Shown one piece after another: positions 8,437 to 16,538 of a DNA stretch of 17,859 nt; the first letter of the stretch is position 1; every line of letters begins with the position of its first letter. The position numbers and the translations under genes are program-made. Origin of the DNA: Theodoxus fluviatilis. Its lineage: Eukaryota; Mollusca; Gastropoda; Cycloneritida; Neritidae. Where the stretch lies: NCBI GenBank assembly GCA_034096865.1, contig JAWQFJ010028371.1, forward strand, positions 68,191 through 86,049, in the 5' to 3' direction. The notes beneath the pieces were generated by a model, which saw only the letters and a list, made by a program, of their open reading frames with translations, did no database searches and was not told the origin of the DNA.

Positions 8437-9032
8437 GACCACCAGTTGCTTCAGACTGCAGTAAGAATCTCTCATAATCAGTCCTCTTGTGGTATGCTTC
8501 AAAGCAAGGAGTCACACAGAGGGGCTTGTAGAGTAATATTTGGACAAGCTTGACTTGATGACGAGTTCAGTGATCAAAATGACTGCAAGGAACACGCACA
8601 TTTCATCTTTGGTGACGTGACAGGTTTCCAGCTCAGCTGCGAAGTCGAGAGTGCAGCGATGGATTGGTCGTGCGGATCTTCTCAGCATACAGATTGGTCT
8701 GGTCAACCATCACTTCTACGATAGAGTCATCGATGAACAGTTTGAAGAAATTAATGGGCTCTGGATTCAAAGGCAAATTCACACACAGCTTCGACTCACC
8801 CGTGAAGGGGCATTGCAGCACTTCGCTCCTCTCCCTCGACCAGTCATTGTTTACATTCGTAACATTGTGATTGTCTTCGATCTCGCGATCAGTCATTCAG
8901 TGGGTGCCTGGGCGATGGGAGACAGATTGTTTTCATCAGGGATGCCTCTTCGAATTGCTAAGTCTACATTGTCATCACTGTCATAATCGGAATTTTCACT
9001 GAAGTCTAGAAACTGCACATCTTCGAAGACAT

Positions 9033-9042
9033 TTCTAGGACG
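9033..9042 (+). repeat. Left target-site duplication of the LINE
   Basis: TTCTAGGACG here is repeated exactly at 10253-10262. Removing the LINE and one copy restores a continuous piggyBac reading frame, which confirms it as the target duplication. Confidence 0.93.
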
Positions 9043-9046
9043 ACTT

Positions 9047-10123
9047 TTGAGAAAAGTGGAAGCACTGGGAATTGGCGGTAAGATTCTCAGTTGGATCAGA
9101 GATTTTTTGTCGGATAGGAGGCAGAGAGTCAGAATTAATGGTGTACTATCAGATTGGTCAGCTGTGAAAAGCGGGGTACCTCAGGGAAGCATACTCGGTC
9201 CGATTCTCTTTGTGATGTTCATTAACGACCTTCCCGATGCAGTGGAAAGTATGTGCTCCATGTATGCGGACGATACCAAACTGTACAGATCTGTAGAAAA
9301 GGAGGAAAATGGCGTAAAGTTGCAAACAGATCTAGATGCTCTGGTGGACTGGGCGGACAGGTGGCAAATGCGCTTCAATGCGGACAAGTGTAAGGTGCTA
9401 CACCTAGGTAAAAACAATTCTAAAAGAAAATATGAAATGAGAAAACATGGCAGTCAAGAAAGGGTGACGCTTGAAGAGACTAGAGTGGAGAGGGACCTGG
9501 GAGTGCAGATAGATAGTGAGCTGAAGTTCTCCCAACACATTGAAACGCAGGTTAACAAAGCAAATAGACTATTGGGTCTCATCCGGCGATCATACGAACA
9601 CTTGGACTGTGAATCCATGAGGCTACTGTTCATAGCACTAGTACGACCGCACCTAGAGTTTGGAAATGTAGTATGGGCACCCTATCTGGAAAGAGACAAA
9701 AAACTCGTTGAGAGAGTACAGAGGAGGGCCACAAAAATAATTCCGGGATTGAAGGATCTCACATATGAACAAAGACTTGTCAAGATGAGGCTCCCTAGTC
9801 TGTGCTACAGAAGAACTAGAGGTGACCTAATAGAAGTGTACAAGTATACGCACGGCATGTACCAGATTGGAGAGTATCTGTTTTCCTGCGATGACAATAG
9901 TGTCACAAGAGGTCACGCCTACAAGCTCAAGAAAAACCGATGCAATACGGCTTTACGACAACATTTCTTCACCCAGCGAGTTATCAACATGTGGAACAGC
10001 CTCCCGAACAGCGTAGTTGAGGCACCGAGCCTGAACTCGTTCAAGAACAGAGTGGACAAGCATCTACAAGGATATATGTTCAAGCTGGAGGAACCACTGG
10101 AGCAAATGATGCACAGCAATTAG
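9047..10123 (+). CDS. LINE reverse transcriptase, C-terminal 358 codons, 5'-truncated
   Basis: This encodes the back half of a non-LTR retrotransposon reverse transcriptase, which copies element RNA into DNA at a nicked target. The frame is open from the LINE truncation point; the first codon at 9047 (TTG) is simply the earliest usable one and not a real start. Visible landmarks by residue are LGIGGKILSWI (7-17), SGVPQGSILGP of motif B (42-52), the catalytic YADD (73-76), FNADKCKVLHLG (110-121), the thumb-like RPHLEFGNVVWAPY (200-213), RVQRRATKII (223-232) and MWNSLPNSVVEAPSLNSFK (315-333). The TAG stop is at 10121-10123. The finger region, the first catalytic Asp (motif A), the endonuclease and any ORF1 are missing, so it is non-functional alone. 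No frameshift or stop occurs in 358 codons, suggesting a fairly recent insertion. Close relatives are annotated as jockey-like polymerases in marine invertebrates. Confidence 0.93.
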   Translation: MRKVEALGIGGKILSWIRDFLSDRRQRVRINGVLSDWSAVKSGVPQGSILGPILFVMFINDLPDAVESMCSMYADDTKLYRSVEKEENGVKLQTDLDALVDWADRWQMRFNADKCKVLHLGKNNSKRKYEMRKHGSQERVTLEETRVERDLGVQIDSELKFSQHIETQVNKANRLLGLIRRSYEHLDCESMRLLFIALVRPHLEFGNVVWAPYLERDKKLVERVQRRATKIIPGLKDLTYEQRLVKMRLPSLCYRRTRGDLIEVYKYTHGMYQIGEYLFSCDDNSVTRGHAYKLKKNRCNTALRQHFFTQRVINMWNSLPNSVVEAPSLNSFKNRVDKHLQGYMFKLEEPLEQMMHSN

Positions 10124-10201
10124 GCCTTTTTTTTCTCTCTAATTTTTTCTTTATCCATAAGAACAATAAAAATACAGCCAGAGAACTACCAGAATCGGCG
10201 A

Positions 10202-10218
10202 TAGGCCCTGGACGCCTA
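10202..10218 (+). other. Hairpin in the LINE 3' end
   Basis: TAGGC (10202-10206) pairs with GCCTA (10214-10218) around a 7-base loop, 13 bases before the ATTCT tail. Such 3' stem-loops act as recognition sites for the reverse transcriptase in some LINEs; that role here is inferred. Confidence 0.5.
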
Positions 10219-10252
10219 AGCAAGCCGAAGAATTCTATTCTATTCTATTCTA

Positions 10253-10262
10253 TTCTAGGACG
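10253..10262 (+). repeat. Right target-site duplication of the LINE
   Basis: TTCTAGGACG is an exact copy of 9033-9042. Its first four bases overlap the last ATTCT unit of the LINE tail. Confidence 0.93.
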
Positions 10263-10474
10263 CCGGCGCAGAGCAGCCATTGCGAATTTCAACGTTCGCT
10301 CGACACACAACAACAATGCCTAAATTTAGCTTGCAAACTCGTTCTCGCAAAAAATCAAGTGCTATATGATAGTCAAACCAAGGCCCTATCTCTTATCTCT
10401 AGGTAGCGACCATTCTCTGCAAGCTAAACGTGCCTATCATGTAGCTGTAGAGCTAAGACAACACATGGGGTATT

Positions 10475-10545
10475 GAGCGCGTCTTTATACGCGACTGCCA
10501 CAGTGGCGCAGCTAGGCGGAGCGCGTCTCAGTACGCGACTGCCAC
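10475..10545. repeat. Subterminal direct repeats of the piggyBac-type element
   Basis: Two copies of about 27 bp, at 10475-10501 and 10519-10545, share GCGCGTCT and TACGCGACTGCCAC at a spacing of 44. The second merges with the right inverted repeat. The first also forms GCCAC-A-GTGGC. Subterminal repeats are common transposase-binding sites in this family; that role here is inferred. Confidence 0.6.
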
Positions 10546-10553
10546 GGTAAGGG
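10541..10553 (-). repeat. Right terminal inverted repeat of the piggyBac-type element
   Basis: GCCACGGTAAGGG is the exact reverse complement of 7626-7638. It is followed by TTGAGTAGG, the resumed minisatellite with a damaged TTAA. Confidence 0.88.
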
Positions 10554-10650
10554 TTGAGTAGGAGCAATTGCAGTAGTAGTTGTAGTAGTAGTAATGGCAG
10601 AAGTACGGACTTAAGAGTAGGCGCAATTGCAGTGGTAGTTGCTGCAGTAG
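10554..10650. repeat. 59-bp minisatellite, right part
   Basis: This continues the array broken at 7625. It holds GAGTAGGAGCAATTGCAG, a GTA stretch, then AATGGCAGAAGTACGG at 10593, a further TTAA at 10611-10614 and GCGCAATTGCAGTGG, before decaying near 10650. Its presence 2.9 kb from the left part is explained by the transposon between them. Confidence 0.92.
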
Positions 10651-11280
10651 CCTTAAACACAATTTTTCTGCCAAACTTGTTCATTTTCTCTTGGAAAGCT
10701 TGGAGTATTTGACTGATGCTGCATAGAAGCTATGAAAGGCATGACATTTCATTTCTCTTCCTTTCAGTCACGGACGTGCTCCATTCTTTGAAGGATGGTG
10801 AGGGATGTAGCGGATTTCTCTTCATCAACACGCCACTCCTGCCGCTCCTGCTGCTCAGATGCGGAGTCTGTTGCTGGACTGGAGCACAACTGGCTGTCAT
10901 CTCTCAGTATTACAGCAGCAGCCTTGCCCCCCGAGACTGAATGATGCCCCTAGTAGAGACTAGAAGCTTGTAGATGTGTAGGAAGCAGTTTTCAATAACA
11001 GGTGCTCTAGAGATCTTCTTTCTCGTCTTGCACAGGACTGTTCAGGTTCAGGAAGCCTGGCTCTTTGCTTAACTGTAGCTGGATACAGTTACAACTGTGA
11101 TTGTTGACGTCGCCACTAATGAGATGTCAGGAAGGTCCAAAATTTTCTGGTACAGTAGAGGGCAGCGCTAGAGAGTTTGCCCGTGGCTGCTGACTGCCTG
11201 GAGACTGTGATAGATGCCATGCTTCCCTCACCCCAGAACTGATGTGGCCCCAGACCTGCAGTGTCGCGTTCCCAGGCTGC
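10651..11280. other. Unique sequence without a supported gene
   Basis: No convincing coding exon is seen. A possible 30-base exon with good borders lies at 10768-10797 (acceptor TTTCTCTTCCTTTCAG, donor ATG|GTGAGG), but nothing ties it to a gene. Confidence 0.45.
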
Positions 11281-11350
11281 AGCCAGCAGTGAGTGCCGGG
11301 AACTCAGAAGAGCCAGCAGTGAGTGCCGGGAACTCAGAAGTGCCAGCAGT
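11281..11350. repeat. 30-bp tandem repeat, 2.3 copies
   Basis: Two identical 30-bp units beginning AGCCAGCAGTGAGTGCCGGG at 11281 and 11311 are followed by a partial third (TGCCAGCAGTG). Confidence 0.9.
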
Positions 11351-12910
11351 GTTGGTCGGGGAAGTGCAGATGCACCACTGAGGTTCCACAGCCACCATTT
11401 CATTCATCACAAATATTATGCATTATTCCCATCACTGATGTTTATGATATTCATTATTTATTATGGAGGTGTTTTTACAGTTGTTCACTAGGCATGAGAG
11501 AGTTGCTTTAAAAAAAATGATAACTTTTCATGCACTTACATTAATTAATTTTCTTCTTCATCCATGCAATGTTTGCATGATGTAGAATCTTTGTTCTGGG
11601 AAAACTTTGGACCGTAATCTGTGCCATTAGGGACGTATCTGCTTTCTTGATGAATATCACGCCCCATGAACATTTGTCTCAAGAAGTTAACAGGATTTAT
11701 TTCTCTTTCTTTGCAAATGGAGTGAAGAAGATATTATTATGGGAAAGACAAGTTTTGAATATTGGCTTCAGATGCAATGGACACTGTGCTCTTTTCATAT
11801 TTGGATTGTCATTCATCTGTCATTATTTATTTCAGTTTGTTTTATTTGATTATTGCTAGTGTTGATCACAGCTGCCCGGGAGTAATTGTATGTAACCAGT
11901 TGTCTTCAAACGAGAGGTTTCTACGCAACCCGTGATGACACCTGAATCAAGGGGCTTGTCAAGCTTTTGTAAGATCATGCATAGTTTGCCTTTTTTCCTC
12001 CAGTGACGTTTTTAATAGTGAAACATTGCAAATGAAACCATAATCAAGCCAATATGGGTAGATGACTTATTTATTAAGATCTAGACCAGAAGGACTATTT
12101 TTATTTTTTTACTAACAACCAATGTTTGAATCAGTTTTCTTAGAGACCAAGAGTATTTAGTTGTTTTGTGATGCATATGTGTCATTGCAAAGTTGCTTCC
12201 TTCATCAGTAGGGCGGTACTTGTCTGTGGCTCTCTCCATCGGACTTCTCTACATGTACACACAGGTGATTGTATTCAACACAAGCAGTATGGATACAATG
12301 TTGTGTGTTGTGGGAAGTGTGTGCTGCCTGCGTGTGTGTGGCCCAGCAGCCAAGGAGAGCGAGGTAGCAAGGAGAGGAACAAGCTGGTGGCCTTGTTCTG
12401 TGTTGCCTTCAAATCGATGGCCTTCTTGTTTTCATCACGTCGTAGCGTCCATTCCCTCAATATGTTGCCATTCTCATGAAATAATGTGGTGGAACAGAGT
12501 GAAGTTGGTACATCTGTAGAGCACCTCAAATCTGGTCAATTTGAGATTTGCAGTTCTGTGAAATTCATGAGAAATTCATGAGAAATGTACTTGCTTCACT
12601 TTCAATTACGACACAGTGTCCGAGTCACTGATGACAATCCGTCCATGCAAAATAAATTTACCTGCTTCTTCAGGAATTTTTCTCAAATGTTTTGGAGACT
12701 AAGAATCTGTTTTTGCTTTTAGAATGTATTTTGCGATTTTATTGATCTGGTATAATCTACATTTAATGCAAGGATGTATTACAGAAAAATTATTCATGGT
12801 ATTTTGTTGAACAGAATTTCTTTTACTGATATTGAGCTCATATAACTTGTAGTCACAAGTCCAGGGCTTGCTGATGCAAATTTCTTACTCTCCAAGTGGG
12901 AAGTAAGATG
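11351..12910. other. A+T-rich non-coding stretch
   Basis: No exon, RNA gene or mobile element is recognisable. Minor items are a short inverted repeat at 12525-12550 (CTCAAAT with ATTTGAG, or CAAATCT with AGATTTG) and an 11-base direct repeat (AAATTCATGAG twice) near 12561-12582. Small open frames here have no codon or motif support. Confidence 0.5.
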
Positions 12911-12994
12911 CTCATCATCGTCATCATCAATACCATCATCATCATCATCAATACCATCATCATCATCATTCGTCATCACTACTATCATCATCAC
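12911..12994. repeat. ATC trinucleotide microsatellite
   Basis: An imperfect (ATC)n run includes a short internal duplication of CAATACCATCATCATCATCAT. The minus strand reads as Asp-rich, which is a by-product. Confidence 0.92.
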
Positions 12995-13207
12995 AAAGCA
13001 TCCCTCCAAGTTGCTTTTGTAATTTGTACCATTGTTATGGTTGTGGAATGTTTACGATTATCTGCATGAATTTCGTATGTACACAAACAAGTCTGTGATA
13101 CATTTTTCAGCATGCCTTCTTTGATCAGTTATCTGATATTTACACAGAGTAGTCATTAGGATGGTATTATGCGTCATGTACTCTAGCTATTGCGTAGCTC
13201 TGCCTGC

Positions 13208-13511
13208 TTCACAACCTGCATCCAATCTGTTGTCCATTCAACTGCTTCACAATCTGCATCCAATCTGTTGCCCATTCAACTGCTTCACAATCTGCATCCA
13301 ATCTGTTGTCCATTCAACTGCTTCACAATCTGCATCCAATCTGTTGTCCATTCAACTGCTTCACAATCTGCATCCAATCTGTTGTCCATTCAACTGCTTC
13401 ACAATCTGCATCCAATCTGTTGTCCATTCAACTGCTTCATAATCTGCATCCAATCTGTTGTCCATTCAACTGCTTCACAATCTGCATCCAATCTGTTGTC
13501 CATTCAACTGC
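13208..13511. repeat. 38-bp minisatellite, 8 copies
   Basis: Eight copies of a 38-bp unit beginning TTCACAATCTGCATCCAATC start every 38 bases from 13208, and a partial ninth starts at 13512. Variation is limited to single bases: AACC in copy 1, GCCC for GTCC in copy 2, and CATAA for CACAA in copy 7. All three forward frames are open because 38 is not a multiple of 3; no gene is inferred. Confidence 0.96.
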
Positions 13512-14625
13512 TTCACAAGATTGTGACTGTTCTCTTGCATGTTTTTGCTCTCTAAAGAAATTCAGCAACAATAATCATAGAAGCATTTTTGCTGAAATCT
13601 AGTTCTTTGCAAAATCTGGAGGCTGTGCAGGGAGGAGGTCATTGGCATGGTTTCCAACTTCCTCTGGCTGCGACCCTTCAGTTCCTTGAGAGCCTGTTTG
13701 TCCAGAGGTTGTGGATCTCAGATTTTCTGTCTGTTGCCCATCAAGTGAATGAGAAAGGATTGTCTCAATTTGGGCAGAGAAGAGTAATGAATTTTTAAAA
13801 ATGGAAATATTATGTAAACAGGTAAGCACTCGGTGCAGTCAAAACCAAGGCCTGACCATTACAGAGGCAGAGCATGAAAATGGAACAGTGACTTGCAGGA
13901 AGGAATTTAGCACTCTAATGCTCTCTGTAGCTGCTAATTCACAAACAGGGTATGCACTAATGGCAGTCACTTTCTGGGTGTGACTAGGGTGGAGACATGG
14001 TGACAATAAAACACCTGACACGCCCCCACATTAGTCACAACACTTGCTGTCTGTTGCAATTAAGTCTAAGGAAGAGAATCCTTGTTTCAGAAGTGCATTT
14101 CAAAGGAAATGGATCGAACATGTTTGAATGAAATCTGATAGAATGTTCTTTCCTTTGTTCTTGCTCTCGTAGGGTGTGGAAAAAGAAGGTTAAGGGTAAA
14201 GGACACGATGCAAACTGTTGGAATCACCTGGAAAATAATGAAAGATCCAAAGTAATTGTGAAAATTGGGACTACACTATGCTGATCACGTCTGAAGGATT
14301 TATGTCAAGTTTCCAGCTAAATCAGAAAATGTATTCCTCAAAAATCCAAGTCTCTTAGTTCCATCTAGCATGTGGCAATTTGGAATCCCCCAAAACTTAC
14401 TGACAGAACATTGTTGTATCTTCTACATTGACGTTTGTGTAAAACTTAAAACCAGAACCAGTCACCTGGGACGTTTTTTTAAACCTGCAAAATACCAGAG
14501 TTTCAAATGAGAAGAAAGTAGTCTGATCTAGGACATCAGGAGTTTTTTTTAACCTACAGTTTGAATTTTGTTCAACGTATGCAAAACTCATTTTGAGGGA
14601 GGCTCCATCCCAGTCACAGTGTAGC
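13512..14625. other. Unique sequence with isolated splice-like signals
   Basis: A strong donor-like CAG|GTAAGC occurs at 13822. Acceptor-like tracts end at 13681 (GACCCTTCAG) and 14172 (TTCTTGCTCTCGTAG). The segment 13682-13821 has stops in all frames, so it could only be a non-coding or terminal exon. AATAAA occurs at 14005-14010. I see no gene I can name. Confidence 0.4.
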
Positions 14626-15058
14626 AACACTTGTTTTGATGAGAGAGTTTAAGCAAAATTGAGCATTGCTCTTCAACCGCAGTGAAGCAACACTTGTTTT
14701 GATGAGAGTTTAAGCAAAATTGAGCATTGCTCTCCAACCACAGTGAAGCAACACTTGTTTTGATGAGAGAGTTTAAGCAAAATTGAGCATTGCTCTTCAA
14801 CCGCAGTGAAGCAACACTTGTTTTGATGAGAGTTTAAGCAAAATTGAGCATTGCTTTCCAACCACAGTGAAGCAACACTTGTTTTGATGAGAGAGTTTAA
14901 GCAAAATTGAGCATTGCTCTTCAACCGCAGTGAAGCAACACTTGTTTTGATGAGAGTTTAAGCAAAATTGAGCATTGCTCTCCAACCACAGTGAAGCAAC
15001 ACTTGTTTTGATGAGAGTTTAAGTGAAATAATTGTTTAGCATTGCTCTTCAACTGTGT
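14626..15058. repeat. 124-bp dimeric higher-order minisatellite
   Basis: Two related units alternate strictly. A is 63 bp (GATGAGAGAGTTTAAGC, CTTCAACCGCAG) and B is 61 bp (GATGAGAGTTTAAGC, CTCCAACCACAG). They start at 14626 A, 14689 B, 14750 A, 14813 B, 14874 A and 14937 B, with a diverged last unit at 14998. The amplified block is therefore the A+B dimer. Confidence 0.95.
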
Positions 15059-15062
15059 GATC

Positions 15063-15199
15063 ACAGGCTTTGTGCGAACAAAGGCTTTGCATGAACAAAG
15101 GCTTTGCATGAACAAAGGCTTTGCGTGAACAAAGGCTTTGCATGATCAAAGGCTTTGCATGATCAAAAGCTTTGTGTGGAAAAGGCTTTGTGTGAAAGC
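15063..15199. repeat. 17-bp minisatellite, about 8 copies
   Basis: Units of AAAGGCTTTGCATGAAC start at about 15063, 15080, 15097, 15114, 15131, 15148 and 15165, with variants GCGTGAAC, CATGATC and GTGTGG, and the last units are shortened. The array follows directly on the dimeric array but shares no sequence with it. Confidence 0.93.
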
Positions 15200-15565
15200 C
15201 AGATAACAAATGTGATCCTGGCTGCTTCAACAGAAACCACTCATGTTAGTTGTAATGCAAAACAGTAAGTGGCCTCATATACATTATCTTGGGGGATCAT
15301 CTTAAATGCATCATTTAGTCCAAACATTGGCCAGAAACTGACGAATGGAGGCTGGCGTTTGAAACCGTGCATCAACACAAACAACCAAAGTAAGGATTGG
15401 AGTTCTATTAAAAATTAATATCTATGCGAGGAAGAAACTAGAGTGCCTGGTAAAAATGTTAATGTATGCAAACAACTGCAACATTAATATTCTTTGCATG
15501 AATTGTACGCATTGGGTTCACCGTAAGGCTGTGGTTTTGTGGGCCTGTCACAGCCTGAGGCGCCG
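15200..15565. other. Unique sequence without recognisable features
   Basis: No open frame with support, repeat or clear signal is seen between the 17-bp and 43-bp arrays. Confidence 0.5.
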
Positions 15566-15694
15566 AACTGTTGTCTCCGTCTCCTGCAGGGTGTTGGCTG
15601 TGCACCAGAACTGTTGTCTCCGTCTACTGCAGGGTGTTGGCTGTGCACCAGGACTGTTGTCTCGGTCTCCTGCAGGGTGTTGGCTGTGCACCAG
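15566..15694. repeat. 43-bp tandem repeat, 3 copies
   Basis: Three 43-bp units begin at 15566, 15609 and 15652. Each contains TTGTCTCCGTCTCCTGCAG (with single-base changes) followed by GGTGTTGGCTGTGCACCAG. The first half resembles a splice acceptor with a pyrimidine tract, so the repeat triplicates an acceptor-like motif. Confidence 0.95.
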
Positions 15695-16028
15695 CACCTT
15701 GCAGTTGCTCTGATCAACTGAGTGTGCGGTGTGCACCATGTGTTGGCATTTGAGCTTCCAGGCTTGCTAGCCACTTAGTCCCAGCAACCATGTAGCTTCA
15801 CGGCAAACGAGGTCATGACCTTTGTCAGAGGCGCTCGTGGCTCTTCTTTCCTCGAGTCCCAGCCAAAAGGCTTCCTCATCCTCAATGATCCCCACTCTCC
15901 CTGCTGGTGCCTGCCACGTCTCCTACACCCCCATCCCCACCCCCACCCCCACCCCCCACCCCCAGCTCCTGCAGACGAAGCGTGGACTGCTTGTTGCGTG
16001 GCCTGGCATGCAAGCCTCTGTAGACTGG
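15695..16028. other. Short unique sequence with a C-rich (CCCCCA)n tract
   Basis: Bases 15926-15963 are a run of CCCCA/CCCCCA units (G-quadruplex type on the minus strand). An open plus-strand frame begins at 15815 and continues through the following 51-bp array, with no other evidence of being a gene. Confidence 0.6.
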
Positions 16029-16538
16029 GTGACTGGGTAGCGCACCACTGCCCGCGTCACCGTGCATGCTGCAGACTGAGTGACTGGGTACCGCACCACT
16101 GCCCGCGTCACCGTGCATGCTGCAGACTGAGTGACTGGGTACCGCACCACTGCCCGCGTCACCGTGCATGCTGCAGACTGAGTGACTGGGTACCGCACCA
16201 CTGCCCGCGTCACCGTGCATGCTGCAGACTGAGTGACTGGGTACCGCACCACTGCCCGCGTCACCGTGCATGCTGCAGACTGAGTGACTGGGTACCGCAC
16301 CACTGCCCGCGTCACCGTGCATGCTGCAGACTGAGTGACTGGGTAGCGCACCACTGCCCGCGTCACCGTGCATGCTGCAGACTGAGTGACTGGGTACCGC
16401 ACCACTGCCCGCGTCACCGTGCATGCTGCAGACTGAGTGACTGGGTACCGCACCACTGCCCGCGTCACCGTGCATGCTGCAGACTGAGTGACTGGGTACC
16501 GCACCACTGCCCGCGTCACAGTGCATGCTGCAGACTGA
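16029..16538. repeat. 51-bp minisatellite, 10 copies without indels
   Basis: Ten units of exactly 51 bp beginning GTGACTGGGTACCGCACCAC start every 51 bases from 16029. Differences are GGTAGCG instead of GGTACCG in copies 1 and 7 and CACAGTG instead of CACCGTG in copy 10. Since 51 is a multiple of 3, three long frames cross it: plus 15815-16612 (17-residue repeat with HHCPRH), minus 16715-15882, and minus 16579-15923 (repeat AACTVTRAVVRYPVTQS). In the last frame both variants are silent. None has a recognisable domain, and I do not call a gene. Confidence 0.96.

Larger units (their letters stand above)
9043..10252 (+). mobile_element. 5'-truncated CR1/jockey-like LINE, about 1.2 kb
   Basis: This is a non-LTR retrotransposon fragment containing the 3' half of the reverse transcriptase frame, a 3' UTR with AATAAA at 10165-10170, a small hairpin, and a tail of five ATTCT units at 10232-10256 that overlaps the target duplication. 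It is flanked by a perfect 10-bp target-site duplication (9033-9042 and 10253-10262). The truncation point is within the reverse transcriptase domain, the usual result of incomplete target-primed reverse transcription. The pentanucleotide tail instead of poly-A fits CR1-like lineages; I cannot fix the clade without a tree. Confidence 0.92.
8285..10280 (-). pseudogene. piggyBac-type transposase remnant
   Basis: Minus strand. An ATG at 10280 opens a frame of six codons. The LINE (9043-10252) interrupts it, and the same frame resumes at 9042 with an acidic N-terminal region (NSDYDSDDN) to a TGA at 8893-8895. A one-base shift leads to a piece read from 8896 to 8633 with family landmarks PFTG, NFFKLF and QTNLYAE, the start of the piggyBac transposase domain. 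A second shift leads to a piece (up to 8512) with VTKDEMCVFLAVIL and SLSKYYST, matching the next conserved block. Then most of the domain, including the catalytic aspartates, and most of the Cys-rich C-terminal domain are absent. The end is recognisable as CVTPCFEAYHKRTDYERF, read in another frame from about 8520, followed by an 11-residue repeat and a stop near 8285. The copy is therefore broken by at least two frameshifts, a large deletion and an insertion. Confidence 0.85.
7626..10553 (-). mobile_element. piggyBac-type DNA transposon, internally deleted, with nested LINE
   Basis: The element has perfect 13-bp terminal inverted repeats (CCCTTACCGTGGC at 7626-7638, its complement at 10541-10553). 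Between them, on the minus strand, lie pieces of a piggyBac-family transposase. It interrupts a 59-bp minisatellite: the left flank ends in ...GTACAGA and the right flank resumes TTGAGTAGGAGC. Intact repeat copies read GACTTAAGAGTAGG at that spot, so the target was a TTAA, the known piggyBac target. The flanking TTAA copies have decayed: the left one is lost and the right one is reduced to TT or TTGA. Without the 1.2-kb LINE and one target duplication the element is about 1.7 kb, shorter than typical complete elements of about 2.5 kb, because the transposase core is missing. It cannot encode an active transposase. Confidence 0.88.

Noticed and set aside
8117..8464. Plus-strand 115-codon frame
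   Set aside because: Antisense to the piggyBac transposase C-terminus, whose family motifs are on the minus strand.
13161..13602. Plus-strand frames through the 38-bp array
   Set aside because: Repeat-driven open frames with no start context, domain or splice support.
13682..13821. Exon between acceptor-like 13681 and donor 13822
   Set aside because: Stops in every frame; it could only be non-coding, and no other evidence supports it.
14173..14194. Terminal exon of the K/E-rich gene (phase 0 gives GVEKEG then stop)
   Set aside because: The acceptor is good and the phase fits a donor at 6170, but it lies 8 kb away beyond a transposon and the match is only six residues.
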